Positions 1-12,500 of a stretch of DNA of 60,000 nt are shown in pieces. A program made the position numbers and the translations under genes. The notes below the pieces were generated by a model. It ran no database searches and was not told the DNA's origin. It saw nothing but the letters and a program-made list of their open reading frames with translations. Location of the stretch: positions 4,733,079-4,793,078 of the forward strand of contig NC_135568.1 of the NCBI RefSeq assembly GCF_964340395.1. Direction: 5' to 3'. Every line of letters starts with the position of its first letter. Position 1 is the first letter of the stretch. Source of the DNA: Glandiceps talaboti. Taxonomy: Eukaryota; Hemichordata; Enteropneusta; Spengelidae.

Positions 1-13
1 TATTTGTGATGTC

Positions 14-265
14 AATAGGGAACTTGCAAACCCGCCCTGTTGAATGTTGCATCATGGGAAATGTGATAATAAATACTAATCAATTAGCATTGTAAACAAT
101 GTTGATACATTGTTTGTAACCACAAATAATCAATTCATAGTCACCCTGACCATTGTGGGAGGTTAATTTTGTCAGTAGCACCAGATTAGGTATTATGATA
201 ACCACAGATAATTCCATAGTCCTTTGCGTCTGAGCATGCTCAGTCTGGTTTGCAAGTTCCCTATT
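14..265 (-). mobile_element. Family A MITE, copy 1
   Basis: The ends are an 18-base inverted repeat, CAATAGGGAACTTGCAAA at 13-30 and its complement at 249-266. The inside matches the element at 58175-58428 read in the opposite direction almost base for base. If TA is the target site (tA|GGGAAC...GTTCCC|TA), it behaves like a Tc1/mariner- or PIF-type non-autonomous element. There is no coding capacity. The orientation given is arbitrary, set against copy 2. Confidence 0.8.
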
Positions 266-354
266 GTTGAGCTCATACCTCGTGAGACACACTGTGAGAA
301 ATACTCGGTCAGTTGCACAGGTTGTATATATTTGTGTATATATTTGTGAATGCA

Positions 355-1239
355 TGTACGTACGTACGTATGTATGTATGTATGTATGTATGTATGTATG
401 TATGTACGTATGTATGTATGTATGTATGTATGTATGTACGTACGTACGTATGTATGTATGTATGTACGTATGTATGTATGTATGTATGTATGTACGTATG
501 TATGTATGTATGTATGTATGTATGTACGTACGTACGTATGTATGTATGTATGTACGTATGTATGTATGTATGTATGTATGTACGTATGTATGTATGTGTG
601 TATGTATGTATGTACGTACGTACGTATGTATGTATGTATGTATGTATGTATGTATGTATGTATGTATGTATGTATGTATGTATGTATGTATGTATGTACG
701 TATGTATGTATGTATGTATGTATGTATGTATGTATGTACGTATGTATGTATGTATGTATGTATGTATGTATGTACGTATGTATGTATGTATGTATGTATG
801 TATGTATGTATGTACGTATGTATGTATGTATGTATGTATGTATGTACGTATGTATGTATGTACGTATGTATGTATGTATGTATGTATGTATGTATGTATG
901 TACGTATGTATGTATGTATGTATGTATGTATGTATGTATGTACGTATGTATGTATGTATGTACGTATGTATGTACGTATGTATGTATGTATGTATGTATG
1001 TATGTATGTATGTACGTATGTATGTATGTATGTATGTATGTATGTATGTACGTATGTATGTATGTATGTATGTATGTATGTATGTATGTACGTATGTATG
1101 TATGTATGTATGTATGTATGTATGTATGTATGTATGTATGTATGTATGTATGTATGTATGTATGTATGTATGTATGTATGTATGTATGTATGTATGTATG
1201 TATGTATGTATGTATGTATGTATGTATGTATGTATGTAC
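355..1239 (+). repeat. (TATG)n array with interspersed TACG units
   Basis: About 885 bases of tetranucleotide repeat opening with four TACG units and then mostly TATG, with single or triple TACG units scattered through the first 740 bases. The last 150 bases are nearly pure TATG. Because the unit is four bases and contains no stop, all frames on both strands stay open and give false ORFs of Met-Tyr-Val-Cys or His-Thr-Tyr-Ile type. Confidence 0.97.
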
Positions 1240-2888
1240 ATTATAGCCTTATTCTGAGGTTTGGGCATCACAGAGTTTTCCATTGGGATACAAATCGTAC
1301 ACATAATATTAATACTAAGTTCCCCAGAACCATAGATTTTCTGACAAACATACTTGAACCAAACTTTTTTTTGTAAATTTTGGATAAATAGAAGAGTCAT
1401 GTGACTCATAAAGATGAGATTTATTTATGAAATAGTGTCCAAGTGCTGGTTCAAATATGACATTAGTCAAAGCCACAGTAGTTGCAACTGGAACATGTTT
1501 TGAAACCATTGTGTTAGATATAATGACATACTTGTAATGTCATACACCCTGAACAGTATTCAGTCACTTGTGGGTAAACGTATTTGTGGAGCTGTACATG
1601 TAATCTTCTTCTTATGTCATCCACAATCTAACTGTGGTGACATGACGAGTTTACTCCATTGTGTACGATTTTGCAGAGTATCCAACAGTGTACACACAAG
1701 ATGGTACAATAAATCCAAGACAATTTTATCTGTAGGTCCATGCCCTAAAATCAGCACCTCTAACATGATCATTATTTTAACCATTTGCAGTAGTACTTGT
1801 AGATACAATCAACCTCTAATAGTCTATTTTTTGGTTCCAAGATGCATTGCACGAAAGCACGTCGCTTATGTTGTTACATTTAGTCTTGTTTTGAGAAAAT
1901 AAAATATTTGTCAATTTCCTTGAAAACAACAACACAGTGAACTTCAAATTTCTATTTCAAAAGGATGAGAAACAAGTTGCATTTGTCAAAGTTTTTTAAA
2001 ATTTTAAGAATTGGTCCCCGGGGTGCATTTTGCCATGACATTCGAGATTACCCATCTTGTCATTCTAACCCCCAACTCCAGACAAGGCTACAATGTATAT
2101 ATATTTAAATATAATATTGTTTGTGAGTGCTGGTATACATAGAGTCAAGGTTTCTGTCTATAATCTATTTTACAGATGTAAGAATATATTGTTAAATAGT
2201 ATCATCTGTGTCAACCTTATAGTATTGATAATAAATACAGAAATGATATGAATTGAAACCTCAAGAATTGCTTAACAGTTGTGTACTAGTTTTAAGTCAG
2301 TTAGCAAATTATAACCAAGATCAAAACAAAATATTTGTAATTAAAGTGTGTATATATCTATTTTTGAAATTCTCAATTTTTGTAATATCCAAAATGTAAA
2401 CATTATACAGCATTCTTAATTCAAAGTTGTATCAAACTTATATACAGAAATAACAGGAACAATATCAAATGAATGAAATATAAAAAGTTTGGATGATTTT
2501 TTGTTTCACAAAGAAACACCAGGGTGAAAATAGTTATATGTATATTATAATGAATTTTGTTAAATCCATGTAGTTATACACTGTTACCGGATAGACAGTT
2601 CTTGGTATCTGTAATAGCATTTCACCTCCTGCTAGAAGATCAAAATAGAACAAGGTCGACCGATTTTCATACACACCTATATTAATGCAAGTTGTGCTGT
2701 TAACCAAGAAATTGAATTATTATGTGTTTGTATGACACACCCAGGTTTGTAAATTCTATTTCAGTTAATGACAATTGTTCATGTTATATTTGTCAAGTGT
2801 AGCATTTTATGCTGTGGAAGGACAATGATTTCCAGCAAAGTGTGCCATATTTTATAAGTACAAGTGTGCTATGGGCATGGTGAAGCAC
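1240..2888. other. Non-coding stretch with a degenerate Family D-like fragment
   Basis: No convincing gene. Around 1715-1765 the minus strand reads GATCATGTTAGAGGTGCTGATTTTAGGGCATGGACC (written here as one motif only to show resemblance; key parts are GAGGTGCTGATTTTA and ATGGACC). It resembles 57895-57925, so an old dispersed-repeat fragment is likely. The 121-codon plus-strand ORF at 1537-1902 overlaps this fragment and is not supported. Confidence 0.45.
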
Positions 2889-2889
2889 C

Positions 2890-2930
<41 letters not shown>

Positions 2931-2956
2931 GCCTGCCTGTCTGTCTGTCTGTCTGT
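2889..2956 (+). repeat. (CTGT)n microsatellite
   Basis: About 17 tetranucleotide units with two GCCT interruptions in the middle. Confidence 0.95.
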
Positions 2957-3993
2957 GCCATATGTCCTTTTGTAAGTATCAGATAAATGACCTAAAATTC
3001 AAAAAACAACAGACCAAATACCTTATAATTTCAATTCAGTTCTTATCTGATTCTCTAGTTCATAAGTTGTTCAAATGAAAGTGATTACACCATAGATAAA
3101 AGATTTGGTGGAAAAGGTTCTCTTTTTTTTAAATCAAAAAGACTAACCTCAGAACAACGAATATTGGTCTGAAATTGGGTTGGATGTTTCTAGCAGTATC
3201 TGGATGAAAAATTGTTCAAGACAAAATTTTGATATGTAAATTTGGCTTTTGGGCAACAGGCTTAAATAAGCAAAGTGATCTGGTGGAGTGGTTTGAAATT
3301 TTGTGGAGATATTTCATTGGGTGTCTGGCTCTTCAGGACAAAGCTACCTTAGTGTTGATATGTAAATAAGGTATATAATATTTGGTTATAAAGACTTTGA
3401 ACCTTTGACAATGCTCAACAGATTGACAGTTTATATAGTGGGCATATTTATCACTTCACTTTAAGTATCCGCATGTATTTTAATTTAGTCAGTTGTGCTA
3501 CAGCGCCATTACACTTTTGTGTACTTTGTTATGTTGATTCCAATCTTAAATTGCCAGAAGCCTGTTTGTTTTTCAGTGTGCTATTTTTAGTTAAAACAAA
3601 AGAAATTATTATGTTGGCCTGTGAGGGCATAGTGATTGTGAGGGAAACTTTCATATCCCATAATTGTTTTACAGTGCACTCTGGTGAATAGTGCAAAAAG
3701 GGCATGCAATGTCTTTCTTTCCTTTACGTTTTGACTGGCTTTGAATAATATACTTTTTATCTTCTTATATATTATTGTTTTCACAAACTAACTTTTTAAG
3801 GTGGATTCCTTAGAAATACCTTTTATATCAATCATGTTTATTTAACAATGTAAACTTTGGTTAATTTTAGTCCCCCACCAAAAGTATGGTCATTGTATAA
3901 ATCTGGTTTCCATAGAAATTTAATCATTTGATTTAACTTGTGTGCTTCATAGAATTGTATACACATCAACTAGTTACTGCAAATAGTTTGCTT
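2957..3993. other. AT-rich stretch without recognised features
   Basis: Small ORFs occur on both strands (for example 3473-3691), but they show no splice context, domain or composition that supports coding. Confidence 0.5.
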
Positions 3994-4079
3994 ACAATAC
4001 AATACAATACAATACAATACAATACAATACAATACAATACAATACAATACAATACAATACAATACAATACAATACAATA
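3994..4079 (+). repeat. (ACAAT)n pentanucleotide microsatellite
   Basis: About 17 nearly perfect five-base units. Confidence 0.95.
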
Positions 4080-5639
4080 TATTTTATTACTCTCACAGGG
4101 CGAAACTTAATCTGAAAGCTTGACTATTTGAGGCTATCAATTTTCCCTCATGTACAAAGTTTAACAATTCACAGACTCATTTCAAGATTGTTTGTTGAAA
4201 CAAACCGTGAATTGGAACCTTGTTATAAACATGTCCTTTATGTTGCTAGAGAGTAACCACAAGCTATACCACTGCAATAAATGTCCATATTACATCCCTG
4301 GACTCATTGCCCAAATAAGGTCATTGTATAAATCAGTTCACTTTGTGATGTGGCCTTGGCTTGTATTGCATTTTAACCAAAATGTGACAGAATTTTCATT
4401 ATCAATGCCATCATTATTCCAAATATGTTGAGTTAATTATTTTATTAGCATCACATTGGATACACTATAACATTTTTGAGCCCTCTCAAGGTCGGGCTGT
4501 TCCACTGTGCAATCTCATAATTCAGCCTGCTTAACCAGTATCTGAACTGTAAGGCTCAAAGGATTAATACACCGACCTATCATGCTTAAATTATGGGTTA
4601 CAGTATCACCATCATATGACTATTTTATATACTTAACACAGGGTATAAGTATTGTTGACAGATTGTACTTGTAGCAGTTCTCTAGAAAAACAGTTAATAT
4701 AATGTATTTGTATATCAGATTTACAAAAAGTTGGAGCTATTCAGATTATACAGCAGTGGCAGAGTTTTATTTCATATACTGCATGCAGTCACCTTTATTA
4801 CTGCAAATCAGAGGTGTTGTGTATTATAGGATAAAATATGTTATATTTTGTCATTGTTTTATTTCAACAGTAGATTCATTTGTTGAGATCATGCCCTGTG
4901 TTTTTCACCAATTTTACTGATAATTGTTGCGTTCATGAATATTGTGATTGTTGAGGAAATAGTGAATTGTTTTATGCTGTTGTAAGTGTCAGACATGTGA
5001 ATTTGTCTAACCTCTTACAAAAATTGGAAGTGATTTCGCAAGCTTTATACCAGTGGTATTAAGCACATCATGCACATCCATGATATTGGCACTTTCTCTG
5101 GTGAAAGGTCATATTCCTGTTGGAAACTGATGTGTAAATATTCATAGTGTAAAGTTCAAATGACCTCATCTCAGTATTGTCTTAAATTGCAGAGTTTAAT
5201 TGCGATATATAACCCAATGTGAGAGAATGCATTTGTCATGTGAATTTGCAGAAATGTTGCCGGGATGTGAGTATTGAAGTCCATGATGATGCAATTTATC
5301 TCAGTATTTGTGCAAAATGTAAAGTTTGTTGCCAATATCAGCCAGTTTTTTTTTATCAACATTCATCCCAAATATGACTATTCATTCAAAATTTCCATGG
5401 AAACAACAAAAGAGGAAATCTTCATTATTTGTACATTTGTACCTGCTGCCATGGTATAAGGATATCTTGGAATCCCATTGCCAACAGAGATTTATCGACA
5501 ATACTTTTTTCCTAAATGTTATACATGACTTGTAAACCCTTTTAGTGTCAAGTGTTACAAAACAATAAAGAGACTCGTTAACTTTTACAACATTCTGTCG
5601 TCTAATGCGATATTTACTCTTAGAATATGAATCATCACA
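4080..5639. other. AT-rich stretch without recognised features
   Basis: Only short random-looking ORFs on both strands. No repeats of note and no splice-supported exon. Confidence 0.5.
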
Positions 5640-5884
5640 ATAAATGCGCGACATAGCCGCGGGCGGCGCTGTTCAACATCCGGGCATTTGTTCTGGACTG
5701 TCTGTTTGTCGTCAAAGCTGCAGCAGACGCCGCCTGTGACATTTTTTGTATCATGAATATACGATAGATTTCAAACTTTTGAGTGATATTAACATGCACC
5801 ACATAGGACGAAGTAGGACACAAAGTATAACTGTTTCAAAGTCTGCCTACTTTCTCAGTGGAACCAATTTTTTCAAGGCTGAGG
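5640..5884 (+). promoter_or_regulatory. CpG-rich start region with a strong splice donor
   Basis: Positions 5645-5740 are unusually CG-rich for this window (GCCGCGGGCGGCGC, GACGCCGCC) and are followed by a 90-base open stretch that ends at GCTGAG|GTGAGTTT (donor at 5884). It could be a first exon on the plus strand feeding the acceptor at 7051. A frame starting MHHIGRSRTQSITVSK runs into the donor in phase 0, but it does not continue openly into the 7.05-kb exon, so this exon may be untranslated or use another partner. Confidence 0.3.
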
Positions 5885-6185
5885 TGAGTTTACAAATTTT
5901 TTATTCTGTCGTCTGCAGCTGCAAGTACACTGCATGCAATGCGCAAGTGCATTGCAACTAAAACGTTTAGTTTACGCCAAATTACGGTTTATTGACAATG
6001 ACAATGTGAGTGCTAAATTGAAACATAAACTGACTCAGAAAATGAAAATAATAACGATATGGGGATAGTCTGCGGAGTTTTACACTGGTTTACAGATATT
6101 TACTATCTAGGACTTACGTACGCGTACGCACTAGTAGTAGTACCTAGCTACGTATCAAAAATTGAAGAAATACACAACGCCCACG

Positions 6186-6201
6186 TACGTACGTACGTAC
6201 A
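6186..6201 (+). repeat. (ACGT)4 perfect self-complementary run
   Basis: ACGTACGTACGTACGT followed by ACACAT. The same kind of seed borders the large tetranucleotide arrays elsewhere in the window. Confidence 0.85.
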
Positions 6202-7061
6202 CATCAGCAAGAACGAAGAGCAACGCTTCAATGCGCATGTGTAGAACGAAATATCGCGCACTTATTGTGATGTATGAATTTTAACGTGCACTCTTGGACG
6301 ACAGTACACTAGTCACACTCCAAAAGATATAGCAGTGGCAACTATGTTTATTTATGTTTACAGTGAGATGGTATTTGTATTTATCATTATGGTATTACAC
6401 ATGGTATGTTCGTGTGTGTGTGTGTTTTGACAGTAAGTAAACAAAGTTAGAAGCTCCAAACCCCTCTAAACACTACTCTCTGTCAATATTTTTGACAAGG
6501 ATTAAAAGAAAATAGGGAGTTATCCAAAACTTGATACCTAGCCCAGTGTACAACACGAAGCATGATAGCGATCGATCACCATTGGTACAAGGAAAGTGTA
6601 GCAATGTTGCTACGTATGTCACGCCCATCGAATACGGCGCGATTTCTACATTTACTTGTTTCCTATGTCATTGTCGTGTCATTTTTGTTCCATATGTGAG
6701 CGTTTTTTCCGCTCACTCTCAAAAATCAAAAACGAAAGGCAATAACAAAACTTAAGTTTATAGAGGTATTGTGATTTATATAATGAACTCCAGCCGTATT
6801 CACTACATCAGATTTTCATCTGATTGTATGTCGCACCAAAGAACCAATGTTGGTAAGACTAAGAGTTATATTGCTCCAGACCATAGGTCTTTCAATGTTT
6901 GTAAGATTTTTGTCCAGCCAGGCAACGTTTTGTTTCAGATTTCACGATTTTCTGTAAACAAACATGTCTTATCCAGACTTCACACACACATGACGCAAGT
7001 CCTAGTAGGGGAAAGCGTTGCCTAAGTAAGTAAACTTAACTTTGTTTACAGGTCACGCAAA

Positions 7062-7151
7062 ATGAACTTTATTGAACAGTACAAAACATATTTAAAAGCC
7101 GTTAAACCAAATTGCTTGCCGGCGCCAAATAATACACATGGACGAAGGTAA
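7062..7151 (+). CDS. Short upstream ORF, possible first coding exon of the 7.1-kb gene
   Basis: ATG followed by 29 codons, beginning MNFIEQYKTYLKAVKPNC, directly after an acceptor-like TTAACTTTGTTTACAG. It overlaps the next ORF in another frame. A GT donor at 7148 and an AG at 7181-7182 would connect the two frames exactly. The intron would be very short for an animal. Confidence 0.3.
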   Translation: MNFIEQYKTYLKAVKPNCLPAPNNTHGRR

Positions 7152-7429
7152 TGGCATGGTTGCCGAAAAAACGAGCACATAGCGACCAGGAAAAACAAGA
7201 AGTAAAACCCCCGCAATTCTTGGGAAAAAAGTTCTGGACACCTGTACCAGAAAACAATACTACATGTACTGAAAAAAAGTCGGGCATCTTTTTTACAGAA
7301 AGGCGACATTTGTGGAACGAAAATAAAAAGCTGATCTATCAGAACTGCGATATGCAAAACGAAATCATAAATAATTTCGTAAAATTAAAAGTGGATATGC
7401 ACAACGTACTGGTGGCAATGCTAGACTGA
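7151..7429 (+). CDS. Small Lys/Glu-rich ORF with C-terminal coiled coil, weakly Chibby-like
   Basis: A 92-codon open frame ending in TGA. The first half is basic and polar with PPQFLGKKFWTPVPEN. The last 45 residues are heptad-like and end FVKLKVDMHNVLVAMLD. From memory of the family, this recalls the coiled-coil part of Chibby proteins (RLKVDILLDML), but it is shorter than the usual roughly 126 residues and the N-terminus does not clearly match. Upstream, an overlapping short frame (7062-7151) follows a good splice acceptor at 7051. The two would join in frame if 7148-7182 were removed as a 35-base GT..AG intron, or through a frameshift. It could also be a chance ORF or a decayed copy. Confidence 0.4.
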   Translation: MAWLPKKRAHSDQEKQEVKPPQFLGKKFWTPVPENNTTCTEKKSGIFFTERRHLWNENKKLIYQNCDMQNEIINNFVKLKVDMHNVLVAMLD

Positions 7430-8218
7430 CAAATACTCGCACACTTTCACTTAAACTCTAGGTTGCACATAACACCTATGCAAAGCTTGCCTCATATTTG
7501 GCAGTAGTATTGTCACGCTAAGACAATAATTTCCCGCTTTACTTCGAACCACGAAGACTGCATTGTGAATCGAAACACACCTGTGTGTGTGGTCACAATT
7601 GGCCAATCTGGTTTAAGGGTGTCTTCATAAATTACAAGTCATTGCGAGCAGCAGGCCAGTGATTAGTCAATTCATTATAATCATGTGGCACGTGAGGAAC
7701 ATGTGTTTCCATTACTTTTCCATTTGATTTGGATGGGCGCACATGCCGTTGGCACCGTACGTTAAGGGCGTTTGTACAGATATTAACCTAGTTTTGGCTT
7801 CTCCACGATTTCAGGAACAGGAGGGGTGAGTAAAATTGAATCCCTGTGAACTCTTAAATGTTTACGTTTCTGTTCACAAGACTTGAAATCGGTTCTGTGT
7901 GCCCCCCAAAGCCTACGGGATTTCACTGACCACTGGGTTATCACTATCGCCGCCCATAGTCTGTGTAAGTCCGATTGTTAGCCACGGTTACTGCTTGGAC
8001 TGTGCTACATAACTTCACACTGCAGGTGTAGTAATATGCAAAATGTAGGACGTTTTCAAAAATATGTATCGTACTCGCATTTTGTCTGATATATTATCTC
8101 CATGTGTTAGCTTCTCAAGTTGTCAAAACGTACGGAAATTATCAGCGAGTCATTATTACATTAACCACAATGCGACTGTGCTGTTGAGTGTACTTCCATA
8201 TCGAAGCAAGGCGAGGTG
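7430..8218. other. Stretch without recognised features
   Basis: No supported gene or repeat. The sequence is more balanced in base content than its surroundings, so an untranslated region of the 7.1-kb candidate is possible. Confidence 0.4.
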
Positions 8219-8246
8219 TTTTTTTTATTTTTTTATTTTTATTTTT

Positions 8247-8288
<42 letters not shown>

Positions 8289-8301
8289 TTTGGGGGGGGG
8301 G
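8219..8301 (+). repeat. T-rich (TTTA)n tract ending in a G run
   Basis: A T-rich stretch including about ten ATTT units, then T9 and a run of ten G (8292-8301). Confidence 0.9.
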
Positions 8302-9340
8302 ATTATTAAGACCTAAGGACAAAAACGCGGTGAACTACCTTGGATGCAACAGTTGTAGATGAATAATTAGAACATTTTGTTGAGGGGTGGATCTTCCATA
8401 AATTTTACGATACGGTATGACAAGGGCATCAACTACATTGCATATATGTTAGGGGAGACTAGACAATTCCTACCATGGTTATATGTGCAAATAAATACAT
8501 TATTTAAACGAATGATTATCTTAGATCATAGAACCTACACGTGTAGGGTCGATGCTTAGATAGCATAGCTCAATCCAGGTTGGTGATACTTGTACTTTTA
8601 ACTGTCTGAATGACTTATAAATGACAATTAAAGTAACAATGAAACTTTGAACTATCCGTTTTATTAAATTTCCAGAATTTCAGAAATAAACGATAATTTT
8701 GGCTCAGATACTCGCTCGCGGGGTTGCCATCTGATCTGACAACCAGTGACGTTGTGATTTTTTTCTAACCCTGCCATAGAGGGCGCGTTTTTAATATTTC
8801 GTCAGAATGAGGATATATGGGGTCGGTCTGGTCCTGAGAAACATATAGATAAGGCTGTCCTGGTGACTTCCCAGGTCTTCGTCAGTCCAGAACTGTGCCA
8901 ACTGAGATACCCACACATATAGAAAAAATAAAGCGATACTTAATCAGGAGGACTTCATGGGAGTTTTATTGCTTGCTCTGCTAGCAGGTACTTTTCCCAT
9001 CGAATTTACAATGACAGTGTACTATACTTAATAAAAGTTAGCAGTAAAATACATGAGAAAGCTTAAACTACAAGTAATTCTAAGGGTTTTTTTCTTTACA
9101 AATATAAGGCTTTTGGTGAAAGGATAGTTTTTTTCCAATCATAAATATATAAATATCTGTATTTAGATTTAGTTTTACCACTAAAACTTACACTTTTCTC
9201 AGCAAAATTTACAGAATACAGATAAAATATTTCAGTGGACTACATCTCTAATGAAATTGTGTAAAAATCAGTCTTCGAATTAATCGTCTGTAAATGTCTT
9301 TTAGTGTTGACTTAGGGAGTATTGAAATAGAATTAAACCG
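8302..9340. other. Region downstream of the LDLa gene, no gene seen
   Basis: Probably 3' untranslated or intergenic sequence relative to the minus-strand LDLa gene. It contains an AATAAA (minus strand, 8965-8970). Confidence 0.4.
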
Positions 9341-9346
9341 TTTAAT
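9341..9346 (-). terminator. Candidate polyadenylation signal ATTAAA
   Basis: ATTAAA on the minus strand, 65 bases downstream of the proposed stop of the LDLa gene. It is a common variant of the animal polyadenylation hexamer. A canonical AATAAA at 8965-8970 is an alternative. Confidence 0.4.
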
Positions 9347-9410
9347 GATATGGAAGGTCGTGCACAGTCTACGATTGGTTTCATTCCAATATTTCTTTCC
9401 TTCACAGTTC

Positions 9411-9461
9411 TTATACAAAAGATATGATTTCTTCATCTTCGCTAGCAGAGCCATGGTCCGA
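9411..9461 (-). CDS. Terminal exon of the LDLa gene, acidic tail and stop
   Basis: A phase-0 acceptor (CTCTCTTTTACAG) opens a 16-codon stretch, [16 protein letters not shown], ending in TAA. It matches the phase-0 donor of the exon at 10048-10187. The tail is short, acidic and has no membrane segment. An ATTAAA polyadenylation hexamer (minus strand) lies at 9341-9346, about 65 bases past the stop, and an AATAAA at 8965-8970. The exon is too small to be certain without transcript data. Confidence 0.6.
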   Translation of the reverse strand, partial: SDHGSASEDEEIISFV

Positions 9462-9479
9462 CTGTAAAAGAGAGAGAGA

Positions 9480-9520
<41 letters not shown>

Positions 9521-12500
9521 GTGAATATGACACATTAACGAGTGAAAAATTAAGACTAAATACTAAACTTATTCAAAGGCATGATCTTAGCCCAATGACA
9601 CCAGTGTCGGTGTAAGATATTTCAAGATGCAATGTCAAAGCAAGATTATTCAGGAGTAAATGGATACTAGAAATCTTGCACAAGGAGTTAACTTCCTTGG
9701 CCGAGTTTGGATTTTAGATACGAAAGAAGGGTTCAAAAGTAATTACACGTCAATATCAAAAATTGTTCTATGCAACTACACTTACAATATGTCTTCCTAT
9801 ATATGATATGGTCACTGCAGAGATGTAAGTGGTGATTCTAGCTAGAACCATTTCATTTAGGGTGATTATGGAGGGTAATTCTCGTAATTACTCTGTCGTA
9901 CAAGTCCGTCATCTGTCATTTTGTCAATGGTGACATGTTTGTTATTTTTGTTTTGTTTTGTTTTATTTTGTTTTGTTTGTTTGTTTGTTTTGTCGTAAAC
10001 ATAACTAGCTAAGACTTGGTTCGCCGTGGTTAAATATGATATCTCACCGTTTCAGGGGCAACATTATCACATAACGCCTCATCACTGCCGTCATCGCATT
10101 GAACTTCACCATCACATAACCATTCCAAATATATACACTGTTTGTTATTCATGCATTTCACCATCTCTTCACCGCAGACATGTGGTTCTGTAGGTAACAT
10201 CAGTTTCAATATATCATTAGAATATATGATCAAAAATATCACTGAACCAAATACAACGATATTCCAAAAAACGATTGCATGAAAAATGATGAGCCTCCCC
10301 CCAAAAAAAACTCCCCTCCCCTCCCCCTTGTAATTTGTGTCCAGTCTCTTACCACAGTCCCATTCATCACTTCCGTCACTGCATGCTTCTATTCCATCAC
10401 ATCGTAGTTTGTTCATGAAGCATTGTTTGCCATTGGCACAGGGGCTTGTAACACCTTCAAGACACAATGTCCAGTCCATATCGGCTTCATATCCTACAGA
10501 GAAGAGAAGATTGCAACTTTTTATCTGACTTTGCAAGATATACTGTCATTTGTCTATTACAAAGGGTATGGTCTTGTTGCTAGGCATATATGTGTATATT
10601 TCATTAATTTTTATCGACATGCCTATGGGTGTGGTCTAGTTGCTAGGCATATACATGATATGAATGTTTCATTCATTTGCCTCTCCATCCCTGTTATTGT
10701 CTTTGCCATACCCACGATCTCCTATAGTACCTTTACAGTAACCGTGATATTTATCCAAAATAATTCGTGAAAATATTTGCATTGTTGAAACATTTTGCCA
10801 TGTCCCGAACTTTCCTTTTGTCAATGGTTGAAATCAAGTGTTAAGCCTTATACCAGAATCTGTGTAAAATAATTTATTTCATACAGAAAATATTCACAAT
10901 AGCGTTCGAAAGATCTACATGTCTGGCAATTGTAATGTCGTAGTAGTATATCAACCCCTTAGCTTATCGCTGAACGCCAACAAACGTAATAAAGTAACAG
11001 ATTCACTGTTTTGATATGGTTTGTTTGTCACTAATCTTAATAATTTTATGGAAATTAGGAGGAAGAAAAACTACAATTTCAAAGCAATTGCAACTTTCAT
11101 TTTTTACTGACTGGCCCCGTGTATTTGGTTCGAATATAGCGTTGTATCTAAAATTACTTGACCTAATGGCACCAACTATGCCCTTCCCCATTCCAACCCT
11201 CCTCCAAAAGAAATATATTCTGGAAAAAATGTGGAAGCCCATTTGACATGCATAATCATATTGAACACAAAGTTGAAATTTGGTTAACTAAATTTATGCT
11301 ACGAAATAAAACCTCTCATTAAAGGCTTTGTCACGGTCGCTGGTGACGGTATTTTTTTTTTGAATATTTGGAAATCATGCCTATTAACACTTATTTTGTA
11401 TTACGACCACCCCTGAATAACACATTAGCCCACAAGCGACTGTGGGCTTTTGCCCTACGCTTACGGAAGGCATACAGTTTCCATCTGGCTTGTACGTGAC
11501 ATGCATGTAATTGAGACGGTTATATCACGGTGTGCTTTTTACTCAAAATACGAAACAGAGATGGGAAAATTACCACAATCCTGTTCATCGCTGCCATCAG
11601 CACAGTACTTCCTGCCATCACAAACCCAAGACATGTTGACACACTGCTTGCCATCGGCACACTTCTCCCAACCGGGATCACACTTGTATGCATCTAGGAA
11701 CAAAACATCTTCATGTTAAACCGAGCCTGTTCTATGTCGCTGAGTGTGTATTAAACTACGCTAGACTAAGTACATATTATACCAAGTAGAAGAAGCGCTT
11801 ATGTAGTCATAGATAGTGACATACACAGACTACTGCCGCATACCCGTATCCTACATATATGCATACCTAGTATATGTAGAATATAGAAAGTTTTTTATAT
11901 ATATATATTGTTGTTTACGCCAGTTCAAAATGACCGGCATCTTAGAAGTAGAAGTAACAGATTTTCGTAGATTCCCCGATTGAGATATGGTAAGAAGTGC
12001 TGTCCCACTCATCATATGATGTCCACTCCCGTGCACCCACTCCAACATACGAAAAACCCTGAACGATATAGTTACACAGATATTATGACACCCCGGGCCC
12101 CTTTCTCCCAAACACTATGTTTCGTAACTCATATCGCCTTTTTATATAATGTGCCATAATAAACAGTCCTTTATTTAAATCCAAAAAACAGCACGTCTAC
12201 TAAAATCGCATTCATAATTATGTAAATACATCGATTTAAATATGGTACACCTGGGTAGAGAAAGACATAGACCAATCATTGTGGAGGACTTTCATCCATC
12301 AGTGATACACCTGGGTATTATGTAGAGCAAAATATCAGCTAAACCAAGCATTAAAAGACTATATTCGTACGACGCGACTTTACTTACGTTGATAAGCTTC
12401 TTGTTTTTCAAGATAGAAATGGAATGATTGAGTGACAAAATTTATTATTCCTCTAAAACATATCGACAAAAGAGAGAAGTTTAACATGTAACCATGGTGA

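Noticed and set aside
264-1409. Long ORFs of Met-Tyr-Val-Cys and His-Thr-Tyr-Ile type on both strands
   Set aside because: A stop-free four-base repeat keeps all frames open. There is no real protein signal.
1537-1902. 121-codon plus-strand ORF
   Set aside because: It overlaps an old repeat fragment, has no domain or splice context, and is competed by a minus-strand ORF.
10030-10536. Single 168-codon ORF with two LDLa modules
   Set aside because: The middle part is an intron with consensus donor and acceptor that happens to lack stops. It is split into two exons here.
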